A stretch of DNA of 64,000 nucleotides from Pteria penguin (lineage: Eukaryota; Mollusca; Bivalvia; Pterioida; Pteriidae): contig CM068585.1 in NCBI GenBank assembly GCA_035048485.1, positions 14,737,501 through 14,801,500 of the forward strand, read 5' to 3'. Every line of letters begins with the position of its first letter. Position 1 is the first letter of the stretch. The position numbers were made by a program, and so were the translations under genes. The notes below the pieces were generated by a model. The model had not been told where the DNA came from, ran no database searches, and worked only from the letters and a program-made list of their open reading frames with translations. Below are positions 1-13,900 of the stretch, piece by piece.

Positions 1-205
1 CTAGAAATATTGCTGTTTTATTGCAAGACCCATCATGAGATGAATCCAGGGCAAGGCAACATGGATTCCAGAGTTTACCCTCCAAACTTCATCTTCAGTT
101 AGAGCTTTCAAAATGAAAGTATTAGAGTGATCCAGAAATGGCATCTTAATAAGTGTTGTTGTGTTAGATGACTAGGTTCCACTCTGAAACCTGATTTTTG
201 ACACT
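1..205. repeat. Fragment of dispersed AGCTCACCTGAG-family repeat
   Basis: Diverged copy of the module seen at 12660-12800 and 25310-25450: a TACCCTCC motif, a CTTC-rich stretch, a GTGATCCAGA-like segment and a GTGTTGTTGTG end. No exon is visible here. It appears to be intronic repeat sequence of the gene to the right. Confidence 0.35.
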
Positions 206-697
206 TTTTAGCTCACTGGGATGAATGTCTAGAGAGCTATTGTCATACCCCCTTTGTCATCGTTGTAGTCGTCGTCCGTGGACAAAACACACAGAGCTTT
301 AATGTTTCACATGTGTTTTCCTTGTGCCAAGACCTTTCTCTGGTACCAAAATTTGTGACCTTGAAGTTTCATCTGCTTTTAAAAAACTTTGACCTTGGTT
401 ATGAATTATGAACAGTAAAAGATAAGGCTTAAATATATCATATGTGTATTCCTTGTAACAAGGCCTTTCATTATGTATCAAATGTTTTACATTTTGACCT
501 TGGCCTTTAGGATTGATGTACTTACAAAAAAACCTCAACCTGGATCATTACTTTACACCCATTAGAGACAGGAATTTAATATTTCACTTTTTTCCTTGTT
601 TCATTGACCTTGAAGATTGACCTTCTTACAAAAATCTTTTGGTATTTAAATTTGGTTGCCATCAGTGAGCTCTGTTGTCTTCTGAGAACTCTTGTTT
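206..697 (+). mobile_element. Helitron-like non-autonomous element candidate, family B
   Basis: Begins TTTTAGCTCACTGGGATGA and ends with GAGCTCTGTTGTCTTCTGAG followed by AACTCTTGTTT. Copies with the same two ends lie at 50227-50598 and, more diverged, at 52060-52650. In the better-kept copy the 3' end forms a 6-bp hairpin just before CTCTTG, the layout expected of Helitron-type 3' ends. It encodes no transposase. The interior has repeated GACCTTGACCTTTGACC-type motifs. Confidence 0.35.
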
Positions 698-872
698 GAC
701 ATCATCTTAACTTTTTTGCATATTCTCAGCTGATTCTCTGATTTAATCATAATAGATACCTTATAATGCATAATTTCAGAGTAGTTTAACTCATTTAAAG
801 GAAATAATTGTTATAGTGAAGAATTTCATTGCAAAAATTATTTTAGAATTTTATTTTTATCATTTTTTTTAG

Positions 873-1317
873 AAATTAAAACAGAAGAAAGGGGTATGAA
901 AATAGACATAACTGAAGTATTCAATGTCCCTTACAACTACTGTTGTATTTTTGGCTGAATCTGTTAAGGCATTGGTCCATAATGTGGTAATGTTCTCCCA
1001 CTAGTATTGGTTATTTACCAGTCTGAGCCATCCAGGTTGATTCAGGGAAAGCAATCTAAATCTTGAAGGGTATTATTTGAGACACTTCTTTACTTAGAAT
1101 GCATAGAATGCAAAACTGAATCTATCAGATTAGATGAATGTGTAAAGAAGTTCACTTGTTTTGATTCCATTTCATAGCTTGCAGAAGTTGTAATGCATAT
1201 TGTGACATCTTTTTTCAACTTCATTTTTACTTTGACTAAGCCATATGTAATGTCTTGTTTCATAATAGATAGTTATTATCTGTCGAAAATATTGATTTAT
1301 TCTACATCTGAGAAATT
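873..1317. other. Intronic sequence without recognised feature
   Basis: AT-rich sequence. A 21-nt candidate microexon at 873-893 has an acceptor-like TTTTTTTTAG and a following GTATGA, but it is too short to support. Nothing else recognisable. Confidence 0.3.
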
Positions 1318-1421
1318 CAAGCATTGTATAATGTATAAGTCAAAGCATTGTATAATGTATAAGTCAAAGCATTGTATAATGTATATAAGTCAAAGCATTG
1401 TATAATGTATAAGTCAAAGCT
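1318..1421. repeat. 24-bp tandem repeat, about 4 copies
   Basis: The unit AAGCATTGTATAATGTATAA-GTCA starts at 1319, 1343, 1367 and 1393, with a partial copy at the end. The third unit has a 2-bp TA insertion. Lies in the intron before the first exon of the window. Confidence 0.85.
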
Positions 1422-1814
1422 TTGATTACTAAGTTTTGAGTAAAAAATAGAAAAGGGGTAGATTATGCAATACATAACTTATTGCATGTACATGTATACA
1501 AATAGCTATTATACATTTTGCATTCAAGAGAATGGAATAGTATTCAGATAAGCTTTAAAGGAATAGAGATTGATCCCGGGACAAAGTAAATGCTGATGTA
1601 TACCATACAGCTAAATTGAGAGAAAAAAAAAAACACTTCTGTAAAGAGTGCAAAATAAAAGGCAACTTGCTCCTACTAATTTCTCAGAATGTGTGAAGAA
1701 GTTTTTTCTAAGAGTGTGTGAAAAGGTCTTTTTAACCATTAAATGCCATTATCAACCTTTTGCTTAATTTGAGACATGGGTTTTTTTTTCATTATCTTTT
1801 TAATTTATTTGCAG

Positions 1815-1967
1815 GTGTTGAAGGAGAACAGATTTGAAGCAATGTTTCTCAGTAAATTTCAAACTCTGGAATTTGCACATTTCTACAATTTCCTTTCTCG
1901 ATTCAGTGCTAACAGAGACACCACCCAGGCTCTGTATAAGGATTTACTGGATTGGATATTTGATAAT
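1815..1967 (+). CDS. LRPPRC: LRPPRC-like exon 1 of the window
   Basis: 51 codons, phase 0 at both ends. The acceptor is TTTGCAG just before 1815 and the donor is GTAAGT at 1968. It encodes a helix-rich segment starting VLKENRFEAMFLSKF. The reading frame is also open upstream into the intron, but the polypyrimidine-AG acceptor fixes the exon start. Confidence 0.75.
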
Positions 1968-4856
1968 GTAAGTTAGTTTACAAACATTACATATCAAGGA
2001 TAATTACAGGCATTTTAGTGGAGTATAAGGAGATGGATTGAAAATCTCCGTCAGGTAGCAAAAATTTAATCTTAATTTTTGCTTAATAAAATTCCATGGT
2101 AAAGCTTTAAGCCAGACAGGAACACCTCTTTGTAGGAATCCTGTTCATGTGGCCATTTAGATCTATCGTTGTGTATTATAAATAAAATGATTATTTTTGT
2201 TTATTATGGTGCCTTTAAGTAAAAATAGAAGGCTTTTATTGATATTCAGTTCCTATCCTTATTTGTCATTCCAATTCCAAAGATTTTATCGACTTTTCCC
2301 GACAAAAACACCCCAAAACCAAAAGTATTTTTACACTGCCCTCAACATGAATATTGTTGATGAAGAAGAGAGGGGGGAATACTAGAATTATGCATCTCAG
2401 TTTTGGCCTCACTCTGTTTAGTCTCATTGTTTATTGCAGTTTTTAGGTGACTACAATTGGTATGTCAACCAAACATGCATGAAAGGTTCATTTGAAGATG
2501 GCCATTGTGATGAATGCTGCATATACTGTGTCTTAACTACGGTTTTAAGCATCTGTGATGTTTTATATTTAAATTTTATTTATTTTACAACGATTAAGAA
2601 ACATGTGAACAACTTATATAAGTCTTGCTCGTTGGCATGGATCTTGACGTAAGGGTGTCATTTGTGTGTGAGGAAACCGGAATACCCGGAGAAAATCCAC
2701 GGAGCCAGGTTGGTGACAGCCTCACCACATCACATTGTTGTTTGATTCATTTGTATTTCACACAATTGTTACCAGTGACACAAGGGTGTTATGACCTTGT
2801 GTCTAAGTCCTCGCTAAGGTCAAGGTCACAATGAACCTGTAATCATATTTGTTATTGTATGATGTCATTGATGAGTCTAGAGAAATTTGAACCCTAAACC
2901 ATGAAAGACATAGCATTTTAATCAACCACTCCGTCATATTGCCACAGTAAGCTCTCACTCCCACAGGGAATGTTTTATACATATGACTCTCAATAACTCA
3001 AAGGGAAAAGCCCATGTAAAACATTTTTAGTTTAACGGAATAGGAGTTAGGGCTCTATCTGTATAATAGAATATAAAATTGGGATTTTAGAATTAGTTTG
3101 AGTTAAAAAGAATTCAGGATATCACTGTTCAATTAAACAAGAGTTATTTGTGTAAAGGTTAAAAGTTTTATCACCCAGATGAGGATTTCATCACTCAGTT
3201 GATGTGTTTTATATTTAGCTTAATGTATATCTCGTTTCAGGCTTTCAGGTTTCGAGAGGCACAACAAAAAGAGACCCAGAGAAGCATTTATTTTAAGGAA
3301 CTGATTCCTGATTGGTTTTTTGTAGTATTAAGTCCATCCCATCGTAGAGTAAGTAATATCCTCCAAAACTTATAAATAAAAAGCCCTCCAAAATTAATGA
3401 AATACCCTACACAAAGTACAGAAGATTGTACGTCCCTAAGGTCTCAGATTTAATATAATACTGTTATTGATCCAGAAACTTTACCCCCATAAGAGCCTCA
3501 GTAAACAAGTTTTGTGTTGAGCATTTGTCACTGGGAGTCTCATATTTACAATTTATATGCCAGTTTCAAAAAAAAAATTATTTCAGTATATATGCATTAC
3601 TCACATTATGTGAGATTAGTATCATGTGATCCATATTTATTTGATTTAAATCACTTCCACTCAAATTCAGGGTCCTTTTCTAATTGAATTTCACTTTTGT
3701 TTTTTTGAATAACTGCTATGCAGATAAACAAAAATTTGGTATATTTTGGAATCACACTGTCTATCTTTCATATCATTTAGAAGTTTTAAATCTACTCTTC
3801 TCATTTCTTTACTTGTACATATACATGTACTGTAAAATCCACTTTGATTGTTACCCATCACAGAAAGGTGTCTTTGATCTTGACCCAAAGTTATAGGGTC
3901 AAGGTCATAGTGAGCCCATGACTAAAACTGTTGTTGGGTCTATTTAATTTCAGATGTAACATGCACCTGCTTCATAAATAAATATGAGATCAAATTTCTT
4001 TTTGTAACATTGTGCTGCCACTGTAGTATTTGACTTACTTATACAATTCTTGTAACTTGTAGTTTGTATTGGCCAGGCCAGACTTTAAAATGAGGCGTGA
4101 TATGTCAAAATTCAGTCAGTTGAACAGGTGTTGCAGCTTTTAGTGAGAAAATGTTCCTGTAAAATGAAATTCTTTATTGAATAGATATTTCTTCCCATCT
4201 TTTTCCATTTGCATTTTTAAATGAAAAAGAGTTGTTTCTGTTTTCTTAGAGTATTTATTACATTTCTCAAAACAATTTACTGGGCTTTTGAGGATTATAG
4301 ATAGAAGTGGCAAAAGGCTTAACATGTATATTAAACTGTGTTTGGAAAACTAGATTAACAAATAATTATTGTAGTGACTAAAAATCAATGTAGATAAAAA
4401 TTTATTAATTTTGGATACATACTTTTATAAGGGGTAATATCAAGTGAAGTTTGTACATCATTTAGCACTGTCCACTTTAACTTACCATTGCTCTAACTCC
4501 AAAGATACTAATACTATATAAATGATATTCACAAGTCTGGGCAATTTATAATTGCACATATTTAATGTTCACAAATCTGGCAGACTCCTGATCACACATA
4601 TAATTATGTATCTCACATACCTTTATTTTTATTTCTATTTGCTGAGAATTGTTTGTGATACAATAAGGTATATATTATTATGTTATATTAATTTCATTAT
4701 ATGAAGATTAAGTAACTTGAAGTGATGTCCTAGGTGTTTTAATTTTATGAATTTTTATTCCAGTTAGTGGAGGACATGCAAAACAAATTCAAGGTAAAGT
4801 TTTAAATTTGTATTTACAGGAACTAGGAACACACACACATACCTACACACACACCT

Positions 4857-4921
<65 letters not shown>

Positions 4922-7900
4922 GGGAGAGAGAGAAAGAGAGTCTAGGGCAGAGAATATCTGACAGTGCAAATACATGTGCAGTTATGACCTTCTCTTTGAT
5001 TTTAAAAAAGTTTTTAAAATAAATGACTTCGAGACTAATACTAATTGTATTGAATAATATAAGAATAACGTAAAAGCTTAATACTTGCACTGTTTTTCAT
5101 TCCAGCTGACTGATTGTCACAGTGACATTGCAGGGTCATTTTCATGTAAAAACATAAATGTTTTGAAAATAAATTGATTTGAATCTCTGCTTGATATTGT
5201 GTGATTGCGGTAGCTTTCATGCTGTCGGTGAGACAAATCACTCAACCATAACGTAATACTGCTCACCCGTGCGCTTTTCAAAAAGTACTCGGCCACATGC
5301 TCTACATTGAGTCATTTTCTTCAGAAATAACGTAATACTATACTGGTACCTAGTGCCTTTATCTATCCTGATTTCAAACTTTCCTTCATTAAAACTAACG
5401 CCTTAAATGCTGAGACTGTCTGAGCAACAGAGGTATGCTGTTCTTGGCCTTGTAGACGCGGCCTAAATCAAGGTATCATCTCAGGATGCTTTAACGTCCA
5501 TTTGTCTACAATCACAAGACTTGTACGGAAGTATCAGACTACAGGAAGTGTTAAGGTTCATCCTTGAAGTGGCCAGAACATGTTTGCTAATCGATGTAAT
5601 TGGCATGAGATAGTGTTCAGCGACAAATCAAGATTCAATTTGTCCATGGCTGACGGAAGACTGTGGGCACATTTATAGAAGATGCAATGAACGTTTTGCT
5701 GCAAACTGCATAATTGAGCGTGACAAATTTGGCGGTGGTGGCATCATGGTTTGGGGAGCCATCAATCAACATTTCAAGTCATCACTGCTTATTTTGAGGA
5801 ACACTCTTATGGCAAGGCACTACATCGATGACGTTTTACAGCCTGAGCTCCTTCCATTAATTCAATGTCATCAAAATGTCAATAATCCGTTGACGTTTCA
5901 ACAAGACAACGCACGTCCGCACACGGCTAGAGTCACCTTAAATTTCTAAACATACAGGGAATTAATGTAATGGATTTCCCAGTACGTTCACCGGACCTCA
6001 ATCCTATAGAGCACATGTGGGAGGGAGATGCTTATGTAAACGTCACCATCAACCAAGAACTGTGGATGAGTTTGCACATGCTCTTCAAGATTAGAAGAGT
6101 GGAATAATATTCCTGTGAGAAATATTCGAACTTTATGTCAATCCATGCAGTCCAGGTTGCGTGCATGCATTAAAGCAAATAGGGGGCATACTCGTTACTA
6201 AACAAAACACATGAAATTTTCGACGTGGTATACACAACTGATGAAATCAAATCTTTTTTTAAAAGAAACGTGTGATAGTATCAATCATATTGTCAAATAT
6301 AATTCAAATTTTCGAAATAAATCAAGTTTGATGCAATTATTTATCCTAGTTGTTGATTAAACTATAATGATATTGGATAGGCGTTTTTAAAGTCCCTGAG
6401 TATATTACATGGATATAGCATTCAACAACATTTTATAGTATTACATGTACATGGATATAGCATTCAACAACATTATACAGTATTACATGGATATAGCGTT
6501 CAACAACATTATATAGTATTACATGGATATAGCATTCAACAACATTATACAGTATTACGTGGATATAGCATTCAACAACATTACACAGTATTACATGGAT
6601 ATAGCGTTCAACAACATTATATCGTATTACATGGATATAGCATTCAACAACATTATATCGTATTACATGGATATAGCGTTCAACAACATTATATAGTATT
6701 ACATGGATATAGCGTTCAACAACATTACATAGTATTACATGAATATAGCGTTCAACAACATTATATAGTATTACATGGATATAGCATTCCACAACATTAT
6801 ATAGTATTAAATGGATATAGCATCCACAAAACATGACATACTTCTCAAGGTATTATTCTATTGTATGAATGCAGAATTTATCTATGAATTTTATGAATTT
6901 CAGGCTAAAGCAAAATATCAAGAATTGATTGGGAGACTAGAAAATACCCTGTATACTATTGACAGAGACTTTGAAGATTTATTAGATGATTTAGATGCTC
7001 TGTAAGTTAATGCATTTTAAATTCTTGTTCTTTGTTGTTTTTAGTTTTACAATTGCCAGGATTTTCTCATCTGTGCCCAAATAAAATCTCAGACTTTGAG
7101 CAGATACATTGATAGATCTTCTCAGGTATCTTAACCGGACTAGAGTGAGGTATAACAAAGAATGAGGTTTAACATAGTACTTTAACCTCTGAAGCAACAA
7201 TTTATTCTGTATTATATAATGACATGTACTATTGAGAGAATATGTACCCTACTGTGAGGGAGTGATGATGAAATCTTAACTGATTGCACAGAATTTTGTT
7301 TAACCCTGATAAATATTGCCAGACCATGGACAAACACAATATTATATACTTAAGGGATTAGATTTATGGGATAGATTATGGTGTTTGATTGGTTTTGATA
7401 GACATACGATGATTATACTGTTGAAAACAAAGTTTTTGTGGTAATGTGTTAGCGATAACCAATAACCATAACCAATCAAACAATATATGTTTAAACCGGA
7501 TATTCTTCACTTTTTACACAGATATGGTAGCCATTGTAGCTCAATTTGTACAATGTCGATTTGTGACCAAAAGGTTTGAGGTTCAAGTCCCACTATTGAC
7601 TCATCAGTGGTCTGTCTTTTGCATGAGATGGTAAAACCAGGGTCCAGTTTCTTGGTAAATGTGCACATGAAGATTCTTCATTGCTTTGGGTGGGCACTTT
7701 GCATTCACAGTGCATTCAATTTCTATACAAAGCATCATGCATATGCCATCAGCATATAAGTGAAATAATCTTGATTTGACATGAAATACAAATCAATCAA
7801 ACAAAGTCAAAAAATTAATGTATTTGCACCTTTTGAAAATTGTCTCCAATTTCCCTTTCGCTATGAAGATAGCCGCAAGTAGTGGCCCTAAATGAATGAT

Positions 7901-10900
7901 AGGGCCACTACTTGCGTCTACTATGAAGAGGGACAACATGCCATACTGTACGTGTACATATATTAGCGCAATCAAATTTTAGCACAAAATGCTCGAAAGA
8001 GGGGTCGGCAGTATTTTAGCGTAGTCATGAATTAGCGCATTTGTCATGTTCGATTAGCGCAATTTATCCATTAAATCAGCACCTTCAAAACAGTTTTTGG
8101 GTAAAACATAGTGCGTGTAAGTATCTTACTTACGAGGAATTGAAATATATGCCACACGTGCGATTATCGAATTGGCTGGTATGACACGTTTGCCATTAGA
8201 CATAATTAACGAGTACATGTACCTGGAGTTGTTAAATCGTTGATTGGCTTGGATGACAAGCGTCGGGTCAATTACCTTACTCACAGTATATGCAGTAAAT
8301 CAAATACAACCTCATTTCATTCATGTTTATCCAATAACCTACCATATCATTTAATGCAAAACACTAAGTTATAATGATAAGTAATAATTTTTTTAAAGAA
8401 AGACATATAGAAAACAAAATGCCATTCTTACGTTTTACGGACGAAGCCATTGTTTTCATAAGTTGATATGAGATAAATTACTTGTATCGCTGACCGCTCT
8501 TTGCCTATAATTACGTAATAGACGGTATTGTTAAAGCGATATGCATAGTGGGGGATTAATTCCTAAACTTCAATCCACGTTTTTATAATTCTTCAATGCG
8601 TTGGTTTTGTGATAATGATATCGACAGTGTCCGGTAATACAAACATCTTTAATCGATCGTTACTTGTGTCCTCTTTATGCTTTATTAAAATAAATGATGA
8701 ATTTGTTCCTGAAAGTTATTTGATACACATATCTATAGAGTTGAAACTGAAGTGCCCATTTAATTCTATCGATCTCATGTACTTTATATTAGCGTAGTCA
8801 TGAATTAGCGCTCTTTGAACAGCGCTAATTGCGCTAAAATATGAATCCCGCTAAAATAAGTACACATACAGTATTTGAATATTTCTGCAATAAACAAAGT
8901 AGCTCTGAAACAAAGTTCAAGAAGCAAATAGAATTCAAGTTTTTAAAATTATATCAGAATTAGATAATAATAGCGAATTGGAAAAAAATTGAAAACTTCT
9001 TAGTAATATTATACTAATGGCTCGATTGAGTCGATGACAGAGTATCTTGATGCTGTTTGGCCGCTTTCGTTCCAGCAGTGCAGCGGTTGATACAAATTAA
9101 CTCAACAAAATCAACTAAAATTAACCATGAATAAAAAAAACCCGGTTTGTTGTAAATATAAGAAATGAATGTTACCGTATTCAGACTGTAATGGAGGTAT
9201 ATATAATCATCTGGACCTTGATAAACTGAATGATCCAGTGAATAACATTTACCTCATAAATGTCAGAGATCATATTTGCTCTTTTGTGATATATAGGACA
9301 GTTGATATAAACTTCACCATTCAAATCTTATGTTGAGAACTTGTAATCAAGTTTTACCTTCAACTTAAGTTTGACAAAAGCTGTTCATGACCCTATCTGA
9401 TTCTCAAAAATAGGGTCATATATGTGACAATTTTTTAAGACATAACTGATCAGGTCATAATACACAACTTTATTTACCTCATAATTGCTTGTAGTACCAC
9501 TAGTATATGTTCAAGAGAGAGATATAAATGGATGATTGTTCTTAATTTCACTGTCATACATTGTAAAGATAATTTTTTTTTTAAATTCACTGTCATACAT
9601 TGTAAAGAAAATTTTTGATAATTTCACTGTCATACATTGTAAAGATGATTTTTGATAATTTCACTGTCATACATTGTAAAGATAATTTTTGATACCTTAT
9701 TTTGATTTTTTTTTTTCTGAATGAAACTATTCCCACCTTCATATGCATACTTCTGCACTATTTATAATACCAGTATATACAACAATATGAATAGACTTAA
9801 AATAGGCAAGAAAGGATTTTAGATACCGTATTCTGACATGAATTTGCCCATTTGGCTTCATAAACGTGTACAAATTGACCAGGTTTAACAAGGCCTAGTC
9901 CTCAGAGTCATGTCTTGCATAAACATGCTTATTGTATCTTTAAAAACATGCACACACTTATCGTTGGATACCAGATTCCATCTATACTACACTATAGAGA
10001 TACAGGTATCCGGGATTGTTTGAGGGAAACATTTGCTAGTTTGAATAGAAACATACAATATTCCAAATCTGATTGATAATACCAATGCAAACATCCCACC
10101 TCATGGATAAATTTCCAGTGAGCTTGTTATTGATAAAGACCATTGAAATTATTATCAACAAAGAAAAGTAAAAAACATTGAAATTTATAATAATAAGAGA
10201 AAAGAAAAAGTTCCATCTACAGCTTTAATGTAGATTATAATAATATCAAAGAGAAAAGAAATAGTTCCATCCATAGCTACGATGTACATGTAGATTATAA
10301 TAATATCAAAGAGAAAAGAAATAGTTCCATCCACAGCTACAATGTAAATTATAATAATATCAAAGAGAAAGGAAATAGTTCCATCTACAGCTATGTTGTA
10401 GATTGTAACAATATCAAAGAGAAAAGAAATAATTCCATCCACAGCTACGATGTGATATATAATATTATTAAAGTGAAAAGAAATAGTTCCATCCATAGCT
10501 ACGATGTACATATAGTTTACAATAATATCAAAGAGAAAAGAAATAGTTCCATCTACAGCTATGATGTAGATTGCAATAATATCAAAGAGAAAAGAAATAA
10601 TTCCATCCACAGCTACGATGTAATATATAATATCATTAAAGAGAAAAGAAATAGTTCCATCCATAGCTACGATGTACATATAGATTATAATAATATCAAA
10701 GAGAAAAGAAATAGTTCCATCTACAACTACGATGTAGATTATAATAATGTCAAATAGAAAAAAAATAGTTCCATCCACAGCTATGATGTATATTGTAATA
10801 ATATCAAAGAGAAAAGAAATAATTCCATCCATACCTACGATGTGGATTATAGATGTTATGGGTCAAAGGATTAGGGTTTAATTTGAGCACAAGTTCAGAC

Positions 10901-13900
10901 GTTTCAGTAATTACATTATATCATTTATTTTAATTTAATCTATTTTCAGACAGAATAATACAGATGCAAGTGAACAGGAAACAAAAAGACAGATTCATTT
11001 GCAAATTGTATCAGCTCTCTTAAAATCTAGCAAATGTGAAGGTTATGTATTGTTCTAATACATTTATGGATGGTGATAATATTCCCTGGAAAATGTCATT
11101 AAATACTTTGAATTTTCCTAACTGAACTGACTTTATTAACGATTGGTATCCTCTCAACTAGATTATTACTTTAATTTCCATTGAAACAGGGGAAAACATT
11201 TTGAATGAACTGCAGTGAAGTATATACTGAGTATTCTCTTTTCATGAAATACTGTATAATATTATGCTTATTGGCACACAAGCCAGAGAGTGCAGATTAT
11301 AAGGGATTCAACTCCACAACTAAATGCTGTCAATTCCTTTAACATACCTCGTGCAAACAAAGTTTGGATGGGTATATAGTAATCACATAGTCTCTCTGTA
11401 CATTTGTTTTATTCTTACATCTCTAGCAACTATAACTGAAACCTTTTTATACCTATAGCCAGGAGACTTTACACACAGAACGACTGTCAATCAAAGATTA
11501 GCCTTTACTGATTTGTAGGTCAAAAGGTTTGTGGTCAAGATCACAGAGCATGGATAACTGAATATGGTCTGTGATTTAGCTTGATACCTACCGATGTGAA
11601 AATTCATAATAGTCTCCTACATTTTGAAAACCTTAACAATGGTTATAACTTTTGAAACATAAGAGGTTGGGCTTTCATGTGTCACCAATCTAATTAAAAC
11701 CATATCTTTATTCCGCTTCTCTATTTGTCCTATTGCGGATAAAGATCTAGTGAAATCCTGTAAGGGATCATGTTCTGGTGAACTCTGATTTCCAGCCAAT
11801 CAGTGGATTGGCTACAAATTACTAGGAATGAAATTAACATCCCCGGTGTGCATGACCCACGAGGTAGTTTTTGAATAGTGTTTGTTACATATTGCGTCAC
11901 TATCACGTGCCTAGAGGAGTCATTGATTGGCTATGGGAAATGATGGTTTCAGTAACTGAAACTTCATCAGAACCAGAACATGACCCCTCATAGGATTTCG
12001 CCAGATCTTTATCCAAAAATGGGACAAATAGAGAAGCGGAATAAAGATACGGTTTTAATCAGATTGATGTTTCACATGTGTATTCCTCGTGACCAGACAT
12101 TTCCATCGGTACAATAATTTTTGACCTAGTGACCTTCAACCTCCATTTCAAAAACTTTAGTATTGGGTATATTTTTCATTGTTAAGTTATTGGACATTCA
12201 CATTTAATATGTGTATTCCTTGTGACCTTTCCATCGGTACCAAGTTATGATCTTTGTGACCTTGACCTTGGAATTTGACCTAGTTTTAGCATAACAGCTT
12301 GCACTGACAAAGTGTTCTTATTTCACAAATACAGCTTGTTTTTAAGATATCTTTTGAACAGTAAAATTTATGGTTTTGATATTGTATATAGTTTGCTTTT
12401 GATGAGAAGTTTAAATTGATGTTATGATTTAAAGCTGTGACATTGACCTTGAAATTTGACCTTTTTAGCTCACCTGAGCCAAAGGCACAAGTGAGCTATT
12501 GTGATCAATCGTAGTCTGTCGTCTGTCCGTCGTTAACTTTTCCCATTTTCGACTTCTTCTTCAGAACTACTGAACAGAATTTGATGAAACTTGGTGTGTA
12601 TGAAATACTCATGGTCCCCTACAAGTGTTGTTGTTTTTTGTCCAGATCCGTCAGCAGGTGGCGCCACCACAGGCATAAGTAGGTCACAGAGGGTACCCTC
12701 CTTGAACAAACTTCTTTTTCAGACCGGGGGCATACAGTGACAAACCGAATACATAGAAATGATCTAGAGGGATGTCTGAAGAAGTGTTGTTATTTTTGGT
12801 TCCTTTCCAAAATCAAAGGGGCAGGCGTGGTGTAGTGGTTAAGCGCTTGGCTTGCGGCGCCGACGATCCGGGTTCGATTCCCGGGTTGCGCCACTATGTT
12901 TAAGAGGTTGGTAACCTCCTGCTTCCATGTCGCGATATAACTGAAATATTGTTGAAAGCGACGTAAAACACCAATCAACCAACCAACCAACCAAAATCAA
13001 ATTTTTGACGTTTTTTCGACATAATTGGACTTGGTAATTTCAATGCAGAAAAGTGTCATGTTTTTCAGTTAATTGATAATGATGAGTTTTTATAGCCTAA
13101 TTTGATCATAATTATGGTAAGGAATATTATGTCAATATCTCCATTCTTGGATTTTTTATGAATTTTTTAAGACTTCCAAATAAAAGGGGGGGGGGGGGGT
13201 TGGCCATTTTCACATTTTCAACTTTTTCTGCAAAAGTGTTTGAAGGATTTTAATAAATCTTTGTAGAAATAAATCCCTTATTATCCCCTTCAAATTCTGT
13301 CCTTTTCGTCTAGACCTCTTTACAGGTGGCGCCACCACAGTCAGAAGGAGGTCACAAAAGAGTACCCTCCTTTGACAATCTTCTTCTTCATACGGGCTGT
13401 ATACAGAGACAGAGTGCATAGAAATAATCTAGAGGGATAAGTGAAGAAGTCTTGTCATTTTGGTTCCCTTCCAAAATCAAATTTTAGAAATTATTTCCAC
13501 ATTTTTTTGGACTTGGGGATTTCAATGCAGAAAAGTGTCATATTTCCTAGTTAATTGATAATGCTGATTTCTTATGGACTATTTTGATCATAATTATTGT
13601 AAGGAATCTTATTTTGAAAGAATTTTGTCAATATTTGGATTTTCTATGAATTTTTTAAGACTTCCAAATGAGAGTGTATAGGGATAATTCTTCACATTTT
13701 TAACTTTGCTGTTATACCACATGAAAGATTTTAATGAAACATGGTATACATGAAGTACTATAGGGTCCTCTATCAATTTTTACATTTCATCCAAATTGGT
13801 CAACAGATGGTGCCTGGTGCCACCATGTCTAAAAAATGTGTCTCACAATGGTACATATATCACTTGGTAATTAAAATATGGAGAGTAACGGTTCAAATCC

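Noticed and set aside
873..893. Possible 21-nt microexon (KLKQKKG) upstream of exon 1815
   Set aside because: It has an acceptor-like poly-T AG and a GTATGA donor and would keep phase 0, but seven codons in AT-rich DNA with no other support is too little.
6433..6834. 133-codon minus-strand frame with a 12-residue repeat
   Set aside because: By-product of the 36-bp minisatellite.
10185..10832. 215-codon minus-strand frame
   Set aside because: It is the translation of the 54/60-bp minisatellite; it lies in an intron and has no start context or domain.
12840..12895. tRNA gene
   Set aside because: A and B boxes are present, but the sequence runs on into a SINE body and (AACC)n tail, and the acceptor stem does not close. 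The heads at 27853 and 36047 are likewise SINE parts.
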